From assembly GCA_002345675.1 (NCBI GenBank), contig DDWL01000029.1:1-64000 (forward strand): a stretch of DNA of 64,000 bases, read 5' to 3'. This DNA comes from Bacteroidales bacterium UBA2287 (GTDB taxonomy: Bacteria > Bacteroidota > Bacteroidia > Bacteroidales > Tenuifilaceae). Below, piece by piece: positions 15,990-25,469 of this stretch. The position numbers and the translations under genes are program-made. The first letter of the stretch is position 1. Every line of letters starts with the position of its first letter. The notes under the pieces were generated by a model. It did not search any database and was not told the DNA's origin. It saw only the letters and a program-made list of their open reading frames with translations.

Positions 15990-17980
15990 TACTCCTCCTC
16001 TGGTTTTGCACGAAGCGATTCCCAAATCATGTAGCCACAAAGTGCAGCAAACATAACAATGGCAATTATTTCGGCAGCATTCGACTCGAACCATTCGGCA
16101 TTTACGTAGTTAATTCCTCCAAATTTTAGCACAGCGCTAATTACCCCCATTAGAGCACCTCCAGCAATAAATCCCGATGCAATTAAAGTTCCTCGTTCCT
16201 TACGTGCTTGATTAACAGCCTTATTCTTACTACGAGTTGCTACAATATGCGCAATAATTCCACCTACAAGCAAAGGTGTGTTAAGCTGAAGTGGAATAAA
16301 CATTCCCAGCGAAAAAGCCAGTGCAGGAACCCCAATCATAGTAAGAACAAGCGACAAACTTGCGCCTGCTGCGTAAAGAAGCCAAGGTGCTGGTTTTCCG
16401 CTCATCATTGGTTCAATAACTGCTGCCATTGCATTTGCCTGTGGGGCAACTAAAGCGCCATCGCCAGTAAAACCGTAAGTTTTATTAAGAATTATTATTA
16501 CCCCGCCAACGGTAGCCGCCGAAACAAGAGTTCCTAAAAACTTCCAACCTTGCTGTTTATAGGGTGAAGTACCAAGCCAGTATCCAATTTTAAGGTCGGT
16601 AATAAAACCACCAGCCATCGATAGTGCAGTACATACTACACCTCCAATAATTAGTGCAGCAACCATTCCCGAAGTTCCTGTAAGGCCTACCGATGCTAAA
16701 ATAATAGAGGCAATAATTAGGGTCATAAGTGTCATGCCCGATACCGGGTTAGTTCCAACAATTGCTATTGCATTTGCAGCAACTGTAGTAAACAAAAATG
16801 CAATTACCATTACAATGGCCAAGCCAACAAGGGCGTGCGTTAGGTTGTGCACAACGCCAAATTGAAAGAATATAAAAATTACAATTGCTGTTAGTACAAT
16901 TCCTCCTCCTACAATCGACATTGGAATGTCGCGACGGGTACGGAGTTCCTCTTTATTTAGCTTAGTTTTGCTACTAAAAGTTTCGGTAACTGCAAGTCCA
17001 AATGCTTTTTTAATAATTCCACTCGAACGAATAATGCCAATTATACCTGCCATGGCAATGCCGCCTATACCAATGGGGCGCACGTAGCTGGCAAATATCA
17101 TTTCGGCACTCATGTCGCCAATAAGCATTGTTGCATTTGCCCCAACAGGGATGGTCATTCCTGGAGCAAAATAGTTAATTATTGGTATAATAACGAACCA
17201 GCCAACAAACGAGCCGGCGGTAATTATGGCCGAATATTTAAGACCAATTATGTAGCCTAAGCCCATTACCGCAGCACCTACGTTTAGTTTGAAAACCATT
17301 TTTGCTTTATCGGCCAATTGCTCACCAAAAGGAATTACACGGGTAGTGAAAACTTCGCTCCACCAACCAAAGGTTGCGATTATAAAATCGTAAATACCAC
17401 CTATAAGTCCTGCTACAAGTAACAATCTTGCCGACGATCCGCCCTTTTCGCCACTAACCAGCACTTCGGTTGTTGCAGTGGCCTCGGGAAATGGGTACTT
17501 ACCGTGCATGTCGGAAACAAAATATTTTCGAAAGGGAATTAGAAATAGAATTCCTAAAACACCACCAAGTAGCGATGCGAAAAATACTTGGTAAAATTTG
17601 GCTTCGAGGTTAAGAATGTAAAGTGCAGGAAGCGTAAAAATTGCTCCAGCAACAATTACTCCCGAACTTGCACCAATGGATTGAATAATGACATTTTCGC
17701 CCAATGCACCTTTTCGCTTTGTAACAGCCGAAAGGCCAACAGCAATAATGGCAATAGGTATTGCAGCTTCAAAAACCTGTCCTATTTTTAGTCCTAAATA
17801 GGCAGCTGCTGCCGAAAAAATAACTGCCATTACTAATCCCCAAGTAACACTCCACATGCTCACTTCGGGTACAGCAATTCGTGGCGACATTACAGGTTTG
17901 TACTCTTCGCCAGGCGCTAATTCGGTATAAGCATTTTCGGGAAGACCTTTAATTTTTTCATTTTCAGAGCTATTCGACAT
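15989..17980 (-). CDS. OPT family oligopeptide transporter
   Basis: A 663-residue inner-membrane protein with about 15 hydrophobic helices, typical of the OPT/YSL superfamily. Seen features include the N-terminal GEEYKPVMSP, MAVIFSAAAAYLGLKIGQVFEAAIP as the first helix with its conserved GLK-G-FEA-IP pattern, and KYPFPEATATTEVLVSGE, a hallmark of the bacterial branch. OPT proteins import oligopeptides, or sometimes metal chelates, using a proton gradient. PepT directly downstream favours peptides. The array of heptad repeats starts at the stop codon. Confidence 0.92.
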   Translation of the reverse strand: MSNSSENEKIKGLPENAYTELAPGEEYKPVMSPRIAVPEVSMWSVTWGLVMAVIFSAAAAYLGLKIGQVFEAAIPIAIIAVGLSAVTKRKGALGENVIIQSIGASSGVIVAGAIFTLPALYILNLEAKFYQVFFASLLGGVLGILFLIPFRKYFVSDMHGKYPFPEATATTEVLVSGEKGGSSARLLLVAGLIGGIYDFIIATFGWWSEVFTTRVIPFGEQLADKAKMVFKLNVGAAVMGLGYIIGLKYSAIITAGSFVGWFVIIPIINYFAPGMTIPVGANATMLIGDMSAEMIFASYVRPIGIGGIAMAGIIGIIRSSGIIKKAFGLAVTETFSSKTKLNKEELRTRRDIPMSIVGGGIVLTAIVIFIFFQFGVVHNLTHALVGLAIVMVIAFLFTTVAANAIAIVGTNPVSGMTLMTLIIASIILASVGLTGTSGMVAALIIGGVVCTALSMAGGFITDLKIGYWLGTSPYKQQGWKFLGTLVSAATVGGVIIILNKTYGFTGDGALVAPQANAMAAVIEPMMSGKPAPWLLYAAGASLSLVLTMIGVPALAFSLGMFIPLQLNTPLLVGGIIAHIVATRSKNKAVNQARKERGTLIASGFIAGGALMGVISAVLKFGGINYVNAEWFESNAAEIIAIVMFAALCGYMIWESLRAKPEEE

Positions 17981-18065
17981 AAGTTACTTTTTAGGGTTAA
18001 ACTTCTATTTTTACTTCTGTTATTAATGCTTTTCGGTAATGAATGCGCAAAATAGGTAAAATTAT

Positions 18066-18884
18066 TTAAATTGAATTTTTTAGCATTATCCCTGCACCAA
18101 ATCGTCCTAAATTGCCCTTTCGTGCCGAAAAAAACAGCTCATTTTGACAAAGTGTGCAAATGCATGCAGGTTGAATGTTTTGTTGATTTACGCCTGCTTC
18201 AATAAGGGTAATTCTATTTGCCTCCCACATATCGAATTTCATTTTGCCATTTGTTCCGCTAGGTGCTAAAGTTCCCGAATCTTTTCCAAACGATTTTTCG
18301 ACTTCAGCAATTACATCGCTACCAACTTCGTAGCAGCAGGGTCCTGCCGATGGACCAATGGCAACAAGCACTTTGGAAGGATTTGTGCCAAATTCGTTTA
18401 CCATAGCCGAAACAACCACTTCGGGGGTTCGAATTACGGTACCCTTCCAACCAGCATGAGCAACTCCAATGGCACTATTTTCGGGGTCGAAAAATAGAAT
18501 AGGAACACAATCGGCTGCAAGAGTAACTAAGCAAATTCCAGGTACATTAGTAATCATGCCGTCAGTATCGGCAATTGCAGTTTCGCGGGTTAGGGAACCC
18601 TTTCCGCGATCTTCTTCTCGAACCCTAAATACATTTCGGCTGTGGGTTTGGCGTGCAAAAACATAGGAGTTAATCAAAATCCCTAGTGAACTAGCAAGTT
18701 TACTTCTGTTTTCTATTACGTTTTTGGGTAAATCGGCTTGGTTTAGTCCAAGGTTTAGCGAGCTGTACTCGTTGCAACTACTTCCACCCAAACGGGTTGA
18801 AACGAAATGGGATATAGTATTTTCGAAACCCTTAAAACAAGGAAATTCTAAAAGGGTTAGCTGTTCACAAACAGTATATATCAT
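18066..18884 (-). CDS. pgeF: PgeF/YlmD-type purine nucleoside phosphorylase (laccase-domain, polyphenol oxidase family)
   Basis: A 272-residue protein of the multicopper polyphenol oxidase/YfiH family. Metal ligands are visible: H in FARQTHSRNV, C in AADCVPILF and H in VAHAGWKGT, followed by IGPSAGPCCYEVG. Members act on purine nucleosides (adenosine deaminase and phosphorylase activities) or edit peptidoglycan precursors. It starts with the ATG before IYTVCEQ. The preceding gene on the same strand, of unknown function, ends 89 bp upstream. Confidence 0.9.
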   Translation of the reverse strand: MIYTVCEQLTLLEFPCFKGFENTISHFVSTRLGGSSCNEYSSLNLGLNQADLPKNVIENRSKLASSLGILINSYVFARQTHSRNVFRVREEDRGKGSLTRETAIADTDGMITNVPGICLVTLAADCVPILFFDPENSAIGVAHAGWKGTVIRTPEVVVSAMVNEFGTNPSKVLVAIGPSAGPCCYEVGSDVIAEVEKSFGKDSGTLAPSGTNGKMKFDMWEANRITLIEAGVNQQNIQPACICTLCQNELFFSARKGNLGRFGAGIMLKNSI

Positions 18885-18973
18885 CTTAATTTATTGATGG
18901 TATATTGCTTTGAGGGGCGAATTTCGAAAGGGTTTAAGCCCTTACTTACAAAGGAGTTTAAATTTTTACAAAA

Positions 18974-19531
18974 TCAATCCCATTCAGCAGTAATTCGGGT
19001 AACCAGTTGCCCCGACATTACATCGTTTACAACTTCAACTCGAAGAGCTGCTTTTAGTGTTATTTCGAGAGTTTTCTCAATCCAGCCAGCAATTCGATGC
19101 ATTATTAGCTTTTCGCTTAGGTTAAACTGCTTAAGCTCTAAAACGCATTTTCTGTCCTTGCTCTCAACAATTTTAATGTCGGAAGGTTTGTAGTATGCTG
19201 AGAATATGCTCGATGCGCGGCTAAGTACAAAGTGAGGGCTACTTACCCGAACAAATATTTTATAAATTCCCTTTAAGGCAACTTCGGCACTGTACCTACC
19301 AAGTTCCTTTGCTGCCTTAGTTTGGTTTCCTGCAAAAAACATTTCGCCAACCTTTTGGGTTGGAATAATAACAGAATCAATTAGGTTATACCAACTTGTG
19401 GCATAAATAGTTTGTGCAATAATATCTCTTGAGACTGGGGGCAATGAAAGTAGCCAATCGTTATACTGTAAGGGGTATTTTTCCCTAACAAAATCGGGAG
19501 TGGTTTTTACGGCTGTTCCTTTAATCTCCAT
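18974..19531 (-). CDS. Conserved hypothetical protein, possibly DUF2378-like
   Basis: I do not firmly recognise this 185-residue protein. It has no signal peptide or membrane helix. It opens with EIKGTAVKTTPDFVREKYP, has an alpha-helical middle with GRYSAEVALKGIYKIFVRVSSPHFVL and a C-terminal beta-rich part with RIAGWIEKTLE. The layout (small N-terminal segment, helical core, V4R-like end) recalls the myxobacterial DUF2378/TIGR02265 group, but that is from memory of architecture only. It ends 89 bp before the PgeF start. A short AAGGG/CCCTT hairpin lies in that gap. Confidence 0.7.
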   Translation of the reverse strand: MEIKGTAVKTTPDFVREKYPLQYNDWLLSLPPVSRDIIAQTIYATSWYNLIDSVIIPTQKVGEMFFAGNQTKAAKELGRYSAEVALKGIYKIFVRVSSPHFVLSRASSIFSAYYKPSDIKIVESKDRKCVLELKQFNLSEKLIMHRIAGWIEKTLEITLKAALRVEVVNDVMSGQLVTRITAEWD

Positions 19532-19689
19532 TTCAATTTGCTATAAAGTAACTATTAAAAAGGTGTAAGCATTTAATAATCATAGTTACTACTACGTTAA
19601 TGCTCACCCTTTTCAAAATCGAAAGTACAAAAAATATATCAACTTTAGTTAAGTGACCTATTACTTAATCGAAAAATGAATAATAAAGT

Positions 19690-19697
19690 TAAATTTG
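19690..19697 (+). promoter_or_regulatory. Candidate -7 element of the TPR/SpoIIE phosphatase gene
   Basis: TAAATTTG matches TAnnTTTG and lies 23 bp before the ATG. No TTTG is found at the expected -33 distance, so this is a weak call. Confidence 0.4.
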
Positions 19698-19720
19698 TAA
19701 GTGAACTGTAAGTAAAAAAA

Positions 19721-21901
19721 ATGAATTTTAACCTCCATATACTACAGATTATTAAGAGTATACTTTTAGTTACCTTTTTGTTTTGTGGTGCTGTTGAAGC
19801 GCAGCTAAATTACAAAGAGGATTCTTTAAAAGCCCTTTCCCTTTATATTGAAGTTGACAGCCTTTTTCAGAAAAATATGTACAAAGAAGCGCTAAGGGTT
19901 TCGGAAATTGCTATTAGTGAGTGCGGAAAGGTTGGTATGCTCGATGAGGTTGCCCATTTACTAAATAGGGTTGGCACAATTTATCGCATAAACGGAGAGT
20001 ACGGAAAGGCTTTGAGTTACTTCTACTTGAGTTTAGAGCATTACCAAAATCTTAATAATGTTGGTAAAATTGCTCTGTCGTACAATCATATAGGCAACTT
20101 ATATAGGGTTCAGGGAAACTATGCAGGCGGGTTAGAGTTTCTGTTTAAGGCGCTTAGCACGTATCAGCAAATTAGTGATACGTCGGGAATGGGAACCGTT
20201 TACAATAATATAGGGGTTGTCTATTTTTATCAAAAAAACTATAGTAAGGCACTCGAATACTATAATCGTTCATTGGAAATTGAACAAAAGGAAAGAGATG
20301 AGCTTGGCATTAGCGTATCGTATATTAACATTGGTGAAATTTACCAAACCCAAAAAGATTATACTAAAGCACTCGATTACTACCTTAAAGCCTTGGTAAT
20401 AACCAAGAAGAACGACGAAAGGGATGGTATAGGAATTCTGTATAACGAAATTGGAGTCATATACCTCAATATAAACGAGTTGTATTTGTCGAAAACCTAT
20501 TTAAACATGGCGCTCGATATTTTTAATGAACTAAACGACAAGTACCGAATTTGTCAAAGTTACATATACCTTGGAAAGCTTGCTTTAAAGGAAAGAGACT
20601 ACGATAAGGCAATTTCAAATCTGAAAATTGCACTTAACTATGCAGAAACAACAAAATCGATTGATTTAATTGCCGATGCGAGCAAAATATTAAGTGAAAC
20701 TTTCGAACTACTTAATAAACAAAACGAGGCGTACCGCTACTATAAAAATTACATTTCGGCTCGCGATAGCCTTTATAACGAGGAGAACACAAAAAAATCG
20801 GTGCAAGCCGAAATGCTTTACGAATTCGAAAAGCAAATAGCCGATTCGAATATTACGCAGGCTAAAAAAGATGCAGTTGCCGAGGAGGAAATTCGTCGGC
20901 AAAACCTGTTACGAAACTTACTGCTTGTTGTGCTAATTTCGCTTGTGGTAATTATTAGCATTATTTACACTGCGTATAAGAATAAAATTAAAGCCAATGA
21001 GAAGCTCGCTGAGCAGCAGCGGCAAATTCTCGAGAAAAACGAGGAGTTAATGCAACAGCAGGAAGAAATATTGGCTCAACGCGACGAAATTGAACAAAAA
21101 AACCGAATACTCGAGGAGTCGCGATTTATTATTGAGGCAAAAAACGAGCGAATTATTAGCAGTATTGAGTACGCTCAAACAATTCAGCAGGCAATTCTTC
21201 CAAACGAAGAGGATTTAAAACGATTTTTTCCCGAACACTTGGTGTTTTTTAAGCCAAAGGATATTGTTTCGGGCGATTTTTACTGGTTTAGCTCAATAGG
21301 AAATCAACTGTATGTTGCGGTTATCGACTGTACTGGGCATGGCGTTCCAGGCTCTTTTATGTCGCTTATAGGAAATATTATTTTAAACCAAGTAGTTAAC
21401 GAGTGGCAAACCCGCGACCCAGCCTTTATTCTCGAACTTGTTCACCGTCAGGTGCGTAAGGCGCTACATCAGGATAAGGCAACCGAGAAATCGCATGCAA
21501 GTATGGATATTTGCCTTCTTTCAATTGACATTGAAAAGCGCGAAGGTATATTCACGGGGGCACGCCGACCGCTATTTATTATTAGCGAAGGAAAACTCGA
21601 GAAAATTCCTGGCGATCCCCGCCCTGTTGGCGGTTTCCAAAGGGAAGAGCGACGAATTTACACAAAGCATAAGCTAAACTTCGAAAAACCAACATGGCTC
21701 TACCTTACTACCGATGGTTATGTTGACCAAATGAGTGATACATTTGAAAAGTATGGAATTCGTAGATTTAACCAGATGCTACTCGATATTCACAAGCAAC
21801 CCATGGCGCAGCAAAAAAACCAAGTTACTTTGGCATACGAAACCCATAGGGGCAACCACGAGCAAATTGACGATATTTGTATTTTAGGTTTAAAGATTTA
21901 A
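19721..21901 (+). CDS. TPR-containing SpoIIE/PP2C-type serine phosphatase, membrane-anchored
   Basis: A 726-residue signalling protein. A signal peptide or first helix covers about residues 10-27. Six or more tetratricopeptide repeats follow (about 40-340), with motifs such as YNNIGVVYFYQKNYSKALEY. A membrane helix spans about 395-418, then a Gln/Glu-rich coiled coil (about 425-480). The C-terminal SpoIIE phosphatase domain has PKDIVSGDFYWF and AVIDCTGHGVPGSFMSLIGN, with the metal-binding Asp and Gly. The sensor TPR part should be periplasmic and the phosphatase cytoplasmic. It probably controls an anti-sigma-antagonist type switch, with no partner nearby. This architecture is frequent in Bacteroidota. 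Confidence 0.9.
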   Translation: MNFNLHILQIIKSILLVTFLFCGAVEAQLNYKEDSLKALSLYIEVDSLFQKNMYKEALRVSEIAISECGKVGMLDEVAHLLNRVGTIYRINGEYGKALSYFYLSLEHYQNLNNVGKIALSYNHIGNLYRVQGNYAGGLEFLFKALSTYQQISDTSGMGTVYNNIGVVYFYQKNYSKALEYYNRSLEIEQKERDELGISVSYINIGEIYQTQKDYTKALDYYLKALVITKKNDERDGIGILYNEIGVIYLNINELYLSKTYLNMALDIFNELNDKYRICQSYIYLGKLALKERDYDKAISNLKIALNYAETTKSIDLIADASKILSETFELLNKQNEAYRYYKNYISARDSLYNEENTKKSVQAEMLYEFEKQIADSNITQAKKDAVAEEEIRRQNLLRNLLLVVLISLVVIISIIYTAYKNKIKANEKLAEQQRQILEKNEELMQQQEEILAQRDEIEQKNRILEESRFIIEAKNERIISSIEYAQTIQQAILPNEEDLKRFFPEHLVFFKPKDIVSGDFYWFSSIGNQLYVAVIDCTGHGVPGSFMSLIGNIILNQVVNEWQTRDPAFILELVHRQVRKALHQDKATEKSHASMDICLLSIDIEKREGIFTGARRPLFIISEGKLEKIPGDPRPVGGFQREERRIYTKHKLNFEKPTWLYLTTDGYVDQMSDTFEKYGIRRFNQMLLDIHKQPMAQQKNQVTLAYETHRGNHEQIDDICILGLKI

Positions 21902-21909
21902 ACTTCTTA

Positions 21910-22214
21910 GAAACGGTTTAAATTTTACTTATTAATGAGGCTGTCTCAAAAGAAAAATTAACCACAAACCTGCCCGACTGCTTCATTCAGGCGAAAACCG
22001 CAAAGAAATAACAAACCCCGATATCCCGATAGTTATCGGGAATCGGGGTCAAAGTAAACAAACACATAACAGTTCTTTGTGAACTTTGTGTAAAACCTTT
22101 GTGCCCCGATTCCCGATAACTATCGGGATATCGGGGTTTGTGGTTAGGTGTTTGCAACTAATGAGACAGCCCCATTATTACCCTAAATTTTCAATTAAAA
22201 ACGTAAACAGTTTC
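21910..22214. repeat. MITE-like intergenic element 2 with nested inverted repeats
   Basis: The 324-bp gap 21902-22225 holds no gene. Outer ends GAAACGGTTTAAATTTT (21910-21926) and 22193-22214 (reverse complement GAAACTGTTTACGTTTTT) match the ends of element 1. A second pair is GGCTGTCTCA (21939-21948) and TGAGACAGCC (22162-22171). A third is a perfect 37-bp inverted pair, 22012-22048 and 22104-22140, each carrying CCCGATAGTTATCGGG or its complement. The whole could fold into one long hairpin. Confidence 0.75.
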
Positions 22215-22225
22215 ATTATGTGTTT

Positions 22226-23767
22226 TTATTGAATATATAAAGGACCATCGAAACCAACCGGAATCCCAAGTAGCATCCAACCAACCAGTAAAATTATCCA
22301 GCAAACAAGGAACATTAAGGTGTAAGGAATCATTAGCGATATTATTGTCCCAATTCCGTACTTGTCGTCGTACTTTTCGGCGTAAGTCACAATTAGCGCA
22401 AAGTAGCTCATCATTGGCGTAATTACGTTTGTTACCGAGTCGCCTATGCGAAATGCAGCTTGGGTTAAACTTGGGTGGTAGCCCAAAAGCATAAACATTG
22501 GAATAAAAACAGGAGCCATAATTGCCCATTTGGCCGATGCGCTGCCCATAAAAAGGTTAATAAAAGCGGCAAGTAGCACAAACATAATCATAAGGGGAAT
22601 TCCGGTTAATCCAATACTGCTGAGTGCGTCGGCACCATTAATAGCCACAATAAGGCCAATATTACTGTAACGGAAAAAGTAAACAAACTGAGCTGCAAAA
22701 AACACGAGTACAATATAGGCGGCAAGGCCTTTCATGGAGTGGGTCATGTGTTTTACCACGTCTTTATCGTTTTTTATAGTGCCTACAACAGCTCCATAAA
22801 ATAACCCAGGAACAAAGAAAATAAGCAGGAGAACGAAAATTATTCCCTCCATAAATGGTGAATGTAGCACGCTACCGTTTTCGGGATTTCTTAGTATCCC
22901 AGTTGTAGGAATCACCATTAACCCAAGTACAATTATAAGAGCCAAAACAGCCCAACCCGAATAGCGAAGGCCTTTCTTTTCTTGGGGCGAAAGTTCGGTT
23001 GCATCGAGTTTTGGAACATTTCCAGTATACGTACCGAGTCGTGGTTCCACAATTTTTTCGGTAACCCAAGTTCCTGCAATAATAACCATAACCCCCGATG
23101 CTACCATAAAAAAGTAGTTTACCAGAGGGTTTATAACCATTGTGGGATCGAGAATTTGAGCTGCCGATGTTGAAAGGCCTGCCAAAATTGGGTCGACCGA
23201 TCCAATTAAAAAATTCGACCCAAATCCGGCGCTTACGCCGCAAAATGCAGCGGCAAAACCAGCCATAGGATGTCGGCCAAGTGCATGAAAAATCATTGCT
23301 CCAAGCGGAATAAGTATTACATAGCCAACTTCGGACGCTAAGTGCGAAAAAATTCCCGCTAAAATTATAGCTGCGGTAATTAGCTTTTTAGGTGCACCTA
23401 AAACAAGCTGACGAACAAGCACTGTAAACAAACCCGACCCCTCGGCAACGCCAATACCAATCATTACTACTAGTACAAGTCCCAACGGCGGAAACTCAAC
23501 GAAATTCTTCTCCAAATTGGCAAAAATCCATCGAATACCGTCACCACTAATTAGGTTGTTGGCTTTAATAATCGACTGATTTACTGGGTGTATTGCCGAG
23601 TAGTTAAAAACAGATGCAAGCCACGATGCCACCATTACCAATACTGCAAGAATGAGGAACAGCGTTGCTGGATGTGGAAGTTTATTGCCAACTCGTTCAA
23701 TATAGTTTAGCGTCCAATTAAGAATCTTCGAAGAGGTTCCCTTTGCTTTTTTAATTAACTTTTTCAT
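22226..23767 (-). CDS. AbgT family transporter
   Basis: A 513-residue inner-membrane protein with about 12-13 hydrophobic segments. The N-terminus NWTLNYIERVGNKLPHPATLF is the classic AbgT opening. PLGLVLVVMIGIGVAEGSGLF and the C-terminal FRIGDSVTNVITPMMSYFALI are also family hallmarks. AbgT of E. coli imports p-aminobenzoyl-glutamate; related proteins such as MtrF export antimetabolites including sulfonamides. No AbgA/AbgB hydrolase lies nearby, so the substrate is open. The 3' end abuts inverted-repeat element 2. Confidence 0.92.
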   Translation of the reverse strand: MKKLIKKAKGTSSKILNWTLNYIERVGNKLPHPATLFLILAVLVMVASWLASVFNYSAIHPVNQSIIKANNLISGDGIRWIFANLEKNFVEFPPLGLVLVVMIGIGVAEGSGLFTVLVRQLVLGAPKKLITAAIILAGIFSHLASEVGYVILIPLGAMIFHALGRHPMAGFAAAFCGVSAGFGSNFLIGSVDPILAGLSTSAAQILDPTMVINPLVNYFFMVASGVMVIIAGTWVTEKIVEPRLGTYTGNVPKLDATELSPQEKKGLRYSGWAVLALIIVLGLMVIPTTGILRNPENGSVLHSPFMEGIIFVLLLIFFVPGLFYGAVVGTIKNDKDVVKHMTHSMKGLAAYIVLVFFAAQFVYFFRYSNIGLIVAINGADALSSIGLTGIPLMIMFVLLAAFINLFMGSASAKWAIMAPVFIPMFMLLGYHPSLTQAAFRIGDSVTNVITPMMSYFALIVTYAEKYDDKYGIGTIISLMIPYTLMFLVCWIILLVGWMLLGIPVGFDGPLYIQ

Positions 23768-23916
23768 TTAAATGTAGGTTAATGTTACCCGCAGATTTAT
23801 TTAAAACTGTTGCAAAAATATTTTTTTATATTTAATAACAAAACAAATGGTGCTATATTGACTAGCTCTAAACTCAATATTTTGGATTAGTAATTATTTA
23901 ACAGCATAATAATAAG

Positions 23917-24528
23917 ATGGTTAAACTCCCTTTCGCCGATCCAATAATCGACAGTATTTCTAGTAAATACGAATTACCAAAACTCAAATTATCGACCGAT
24001 TTGTACCTCGACCTTATTGAGAATATAATTTCGCAGCAGCTTTCGGGTAAAGTGGCAAAAGCCATTTTTACTCGTTTTTGCTCTATTTTTCCCAACAATT
24101 ATCCTGCTGCAAATTTGGTTCTAAAGTTGCCCGACGAAAAACTTCGAGAAGCTGGTCTTTCGGGTGCAAAAACCCAATATGTAAAGGCCATTGCCGAGTT
24201 TTCGTTAAGTAACGACCTTACGGTCATAAAGTTTTCGCAGCTTTCCGATGAGGAAATTATTTCACAGCTAGTTAAGGTTAAGGGTATTGGAGTTTGGACT
24301 GCACAAATGCTTCTAATTTTTTCACTAAATCGACAAAATGTTTTTCCTGTCGACGATTTGGCAATTCGAATTGGAATGCAAAATCTTTATGGCATTGCTT
24401 CGCAAGGAGTTCAACTTAAAAAAGATATGATTGCCATTGCCGAAAACTGGCAGCCAAACCGTACAATAGGAACTCGATATATTTGGCTTCATATTAACAA
24501 CACAAAGGTAAAGGCTGAAAGGTTGTAG
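23917..24528 (+). CDS. DNA-3-methyladenine glycosylase II (AlkA-type HhH-GPD)
   Basis: A 203-residue base-excision repair glycosylase of the helix-hairpin-helix GPD family. The hairpin is VKGIGVWTAQML and the catalytic aspartate is in FPVDDLAIRIGM, near residue 148. There is no C-terminal iron-sulfur cluster and no catalytic lysine at the hairpin, which favours a monofunctional alkylbase glycosylase over EndoIII. It lacks the N-terminal domain of E. coli AlkA, as is normal for short AlkA/Mag1 forms. A strong hairpin lies 15 bp after the stop. Confidence 0.9.
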   Translation: MVKLPFADPIIDSISSKYELPKLKLSTDLYLDLIENIISQQLSGKVAKAIFTRFCSIFPNNYPAANLVLKLPDEKLREAGLSGAKTQYVKAIAEFSLSNDLTVIKFSQLSDEEIISQLVKVKGIGVWTAQMLLIFSLNRQNVFPVDDLAIRIGMQNLYGIASQGVQLKKDMIAIAENWQPNRTIGTRYIWLHINNTKVKAERL

Positions 24529-24543
24529 GTTACCTCTGCTGAG

Positions 24544-24579
24544 TTCACGCAATCCCGATAGTTATCGGGATTGCGTGAA
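24544..24579 (+). terminator. 17-bp perfect hairpin containing the CCCGATA palindrome
   Basis: TTCACGCAATCCCGATA (24544-24560) and its exact complement (24563-24579) are separated by a 2-nt GT. It follows the glycosylase stop by 15 bp. The core is the CCCGATAGTTATCGGG repeat found elsewhere in the window. There is no T-tract, so it may be a repeat that doubles as a 3' end structure. Confidence 0.6.
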
Positions 24580-24658
24580 AGATTTAATTGCAGCTGAATA
24601 GTTACCCAACGGGCAATTGTTTACTATTTTTGGAGCGAATTAATTAAACAAATTCATT

Positions 24659-25216
24659 ATGAAAAGTCGCGCGTACTACCTCGAAATTCTACATAAAAAC
24701 ATAGCAAACCCAAAAATGATAGCCCATTGTTTGGCCTCCGAAGCCGTTTTACGTGCGTTAGCACGTAAGTTTAACGAAAACGAGGAGGTTTGGGGACTTG
24801 CTGGCCTAATGCACGATATTGACGTTGAACAAACAGCCTCTGATCCTACAAAACATGCACTTGTTGGTGCCGAAATGCTTATAGACGAAGAATTTCCTGC
24901 CGATGCTGTTGATGCCATTCGTATGCACAATGAGTACGCAACAGGGCAGGAGCGTACTACTCGCTTTCAGCATGCCCTTGCAGCTGGCGAAACCATTACA
25001 GGTCTCATTTTTGCTACAGCAATGGTTTACCCCGATAAGCGCATTGCGAGCGTTAAGCCAAAGTCGGTTGTAAAGCGAATGAAGGAGAAAGCCTTTGCTG
25101 CATCGGTTAACCGCGACACTATTATGGAGTGCGAAAAAATAGGTATTCCTATCGATGAGTTTGCCGAACTTTCAGTTGAGGCACTAAAACCAATTGCTGA
25201 AGAACTTGGATTTTAG
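24659..25216 (+). CDS. HD (HDIG-type) domain phosphohydrolase
   Basis: A 185-residue single-domain HD protein. Metal ligands are H23 in MIAHCLASEAV, H52-D53 in LAGLMHDIDVE, H66 in DPTKHALVG and H90 in IRMHNEYATG. Such proteins are usually nucleotide phosphohydrolases or phosphodiesterases; many are annotated only as HDIG domain proteins. A TATTTTTG -7 promoter element lies at 24625-24632, 27 bp before the start. It is followed by several hairpins and the convergent T9SS plug gene. Confidence 0.88.
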   Translation: MKSRAYYLEILHKNIANPKMIAHCLASEAVLRALARKFNENEEVWGLAGLMHDIDVEQTASDPTKHALVGAEMLIDEEFPADAVDAIRMHNEYATGQERTTRFQHALAAGETITGLIFATAMVYPDKRIASVKPKSVVKRMKEKAFAASVNRDTIMECEKIGIPIDEFAELSVEALKPIAEELGF

Positions 25217-25276
25217 ATTTTAGATTATTAACGTTAGTCCTATATAAGAAAAACAATAAAGAGTGAGAATGAAATT

Positions 25277-25359
25277 TTGATGATTTTGCATTAAAGCAAA
25301 ATCATCAACCCTCTGTGCCCCGATAACTATCGGGGTCTGTGCTCCGATAACTTCGGAGC
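25277..25359. terminator. Three successive hairpins between convergent genes
   Basis: First, a perfect 13-bp stem TTGATGATTTTGC (25277-25289) with its complement (25296-25308) and an ATTAAA loop. Second, CCCCGATAACTATCGGGG (25318-25335). Third, GCTCCGA (25341-25347) with TCGGAGC (25353-25359). They lie between the HD gene (+) and the plug gene (-), so they can serve transcripts from both sides. The region 25360-25469 has only AT-rich sequence and an ACGTCAAATTCACGTT-like stretch next to the plug stop. Confidence 0.55.
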
Positions 25360-25469
25360 TCAATAACAATTAGCGTCATTCTGGTAAATTCATATCTTAT
25401 TAAAACAATCATTTTGTAAAATGTAAAACATAAAGCCTCTGTGTTAAAACTTACGTCAAATTCACGTTA

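Noticed and set aside
22872..23243. Second gene inside the AbgT coding region
   Set aside because: It lies in another frame of a clear membrane transporter gene and has no recognisable product.
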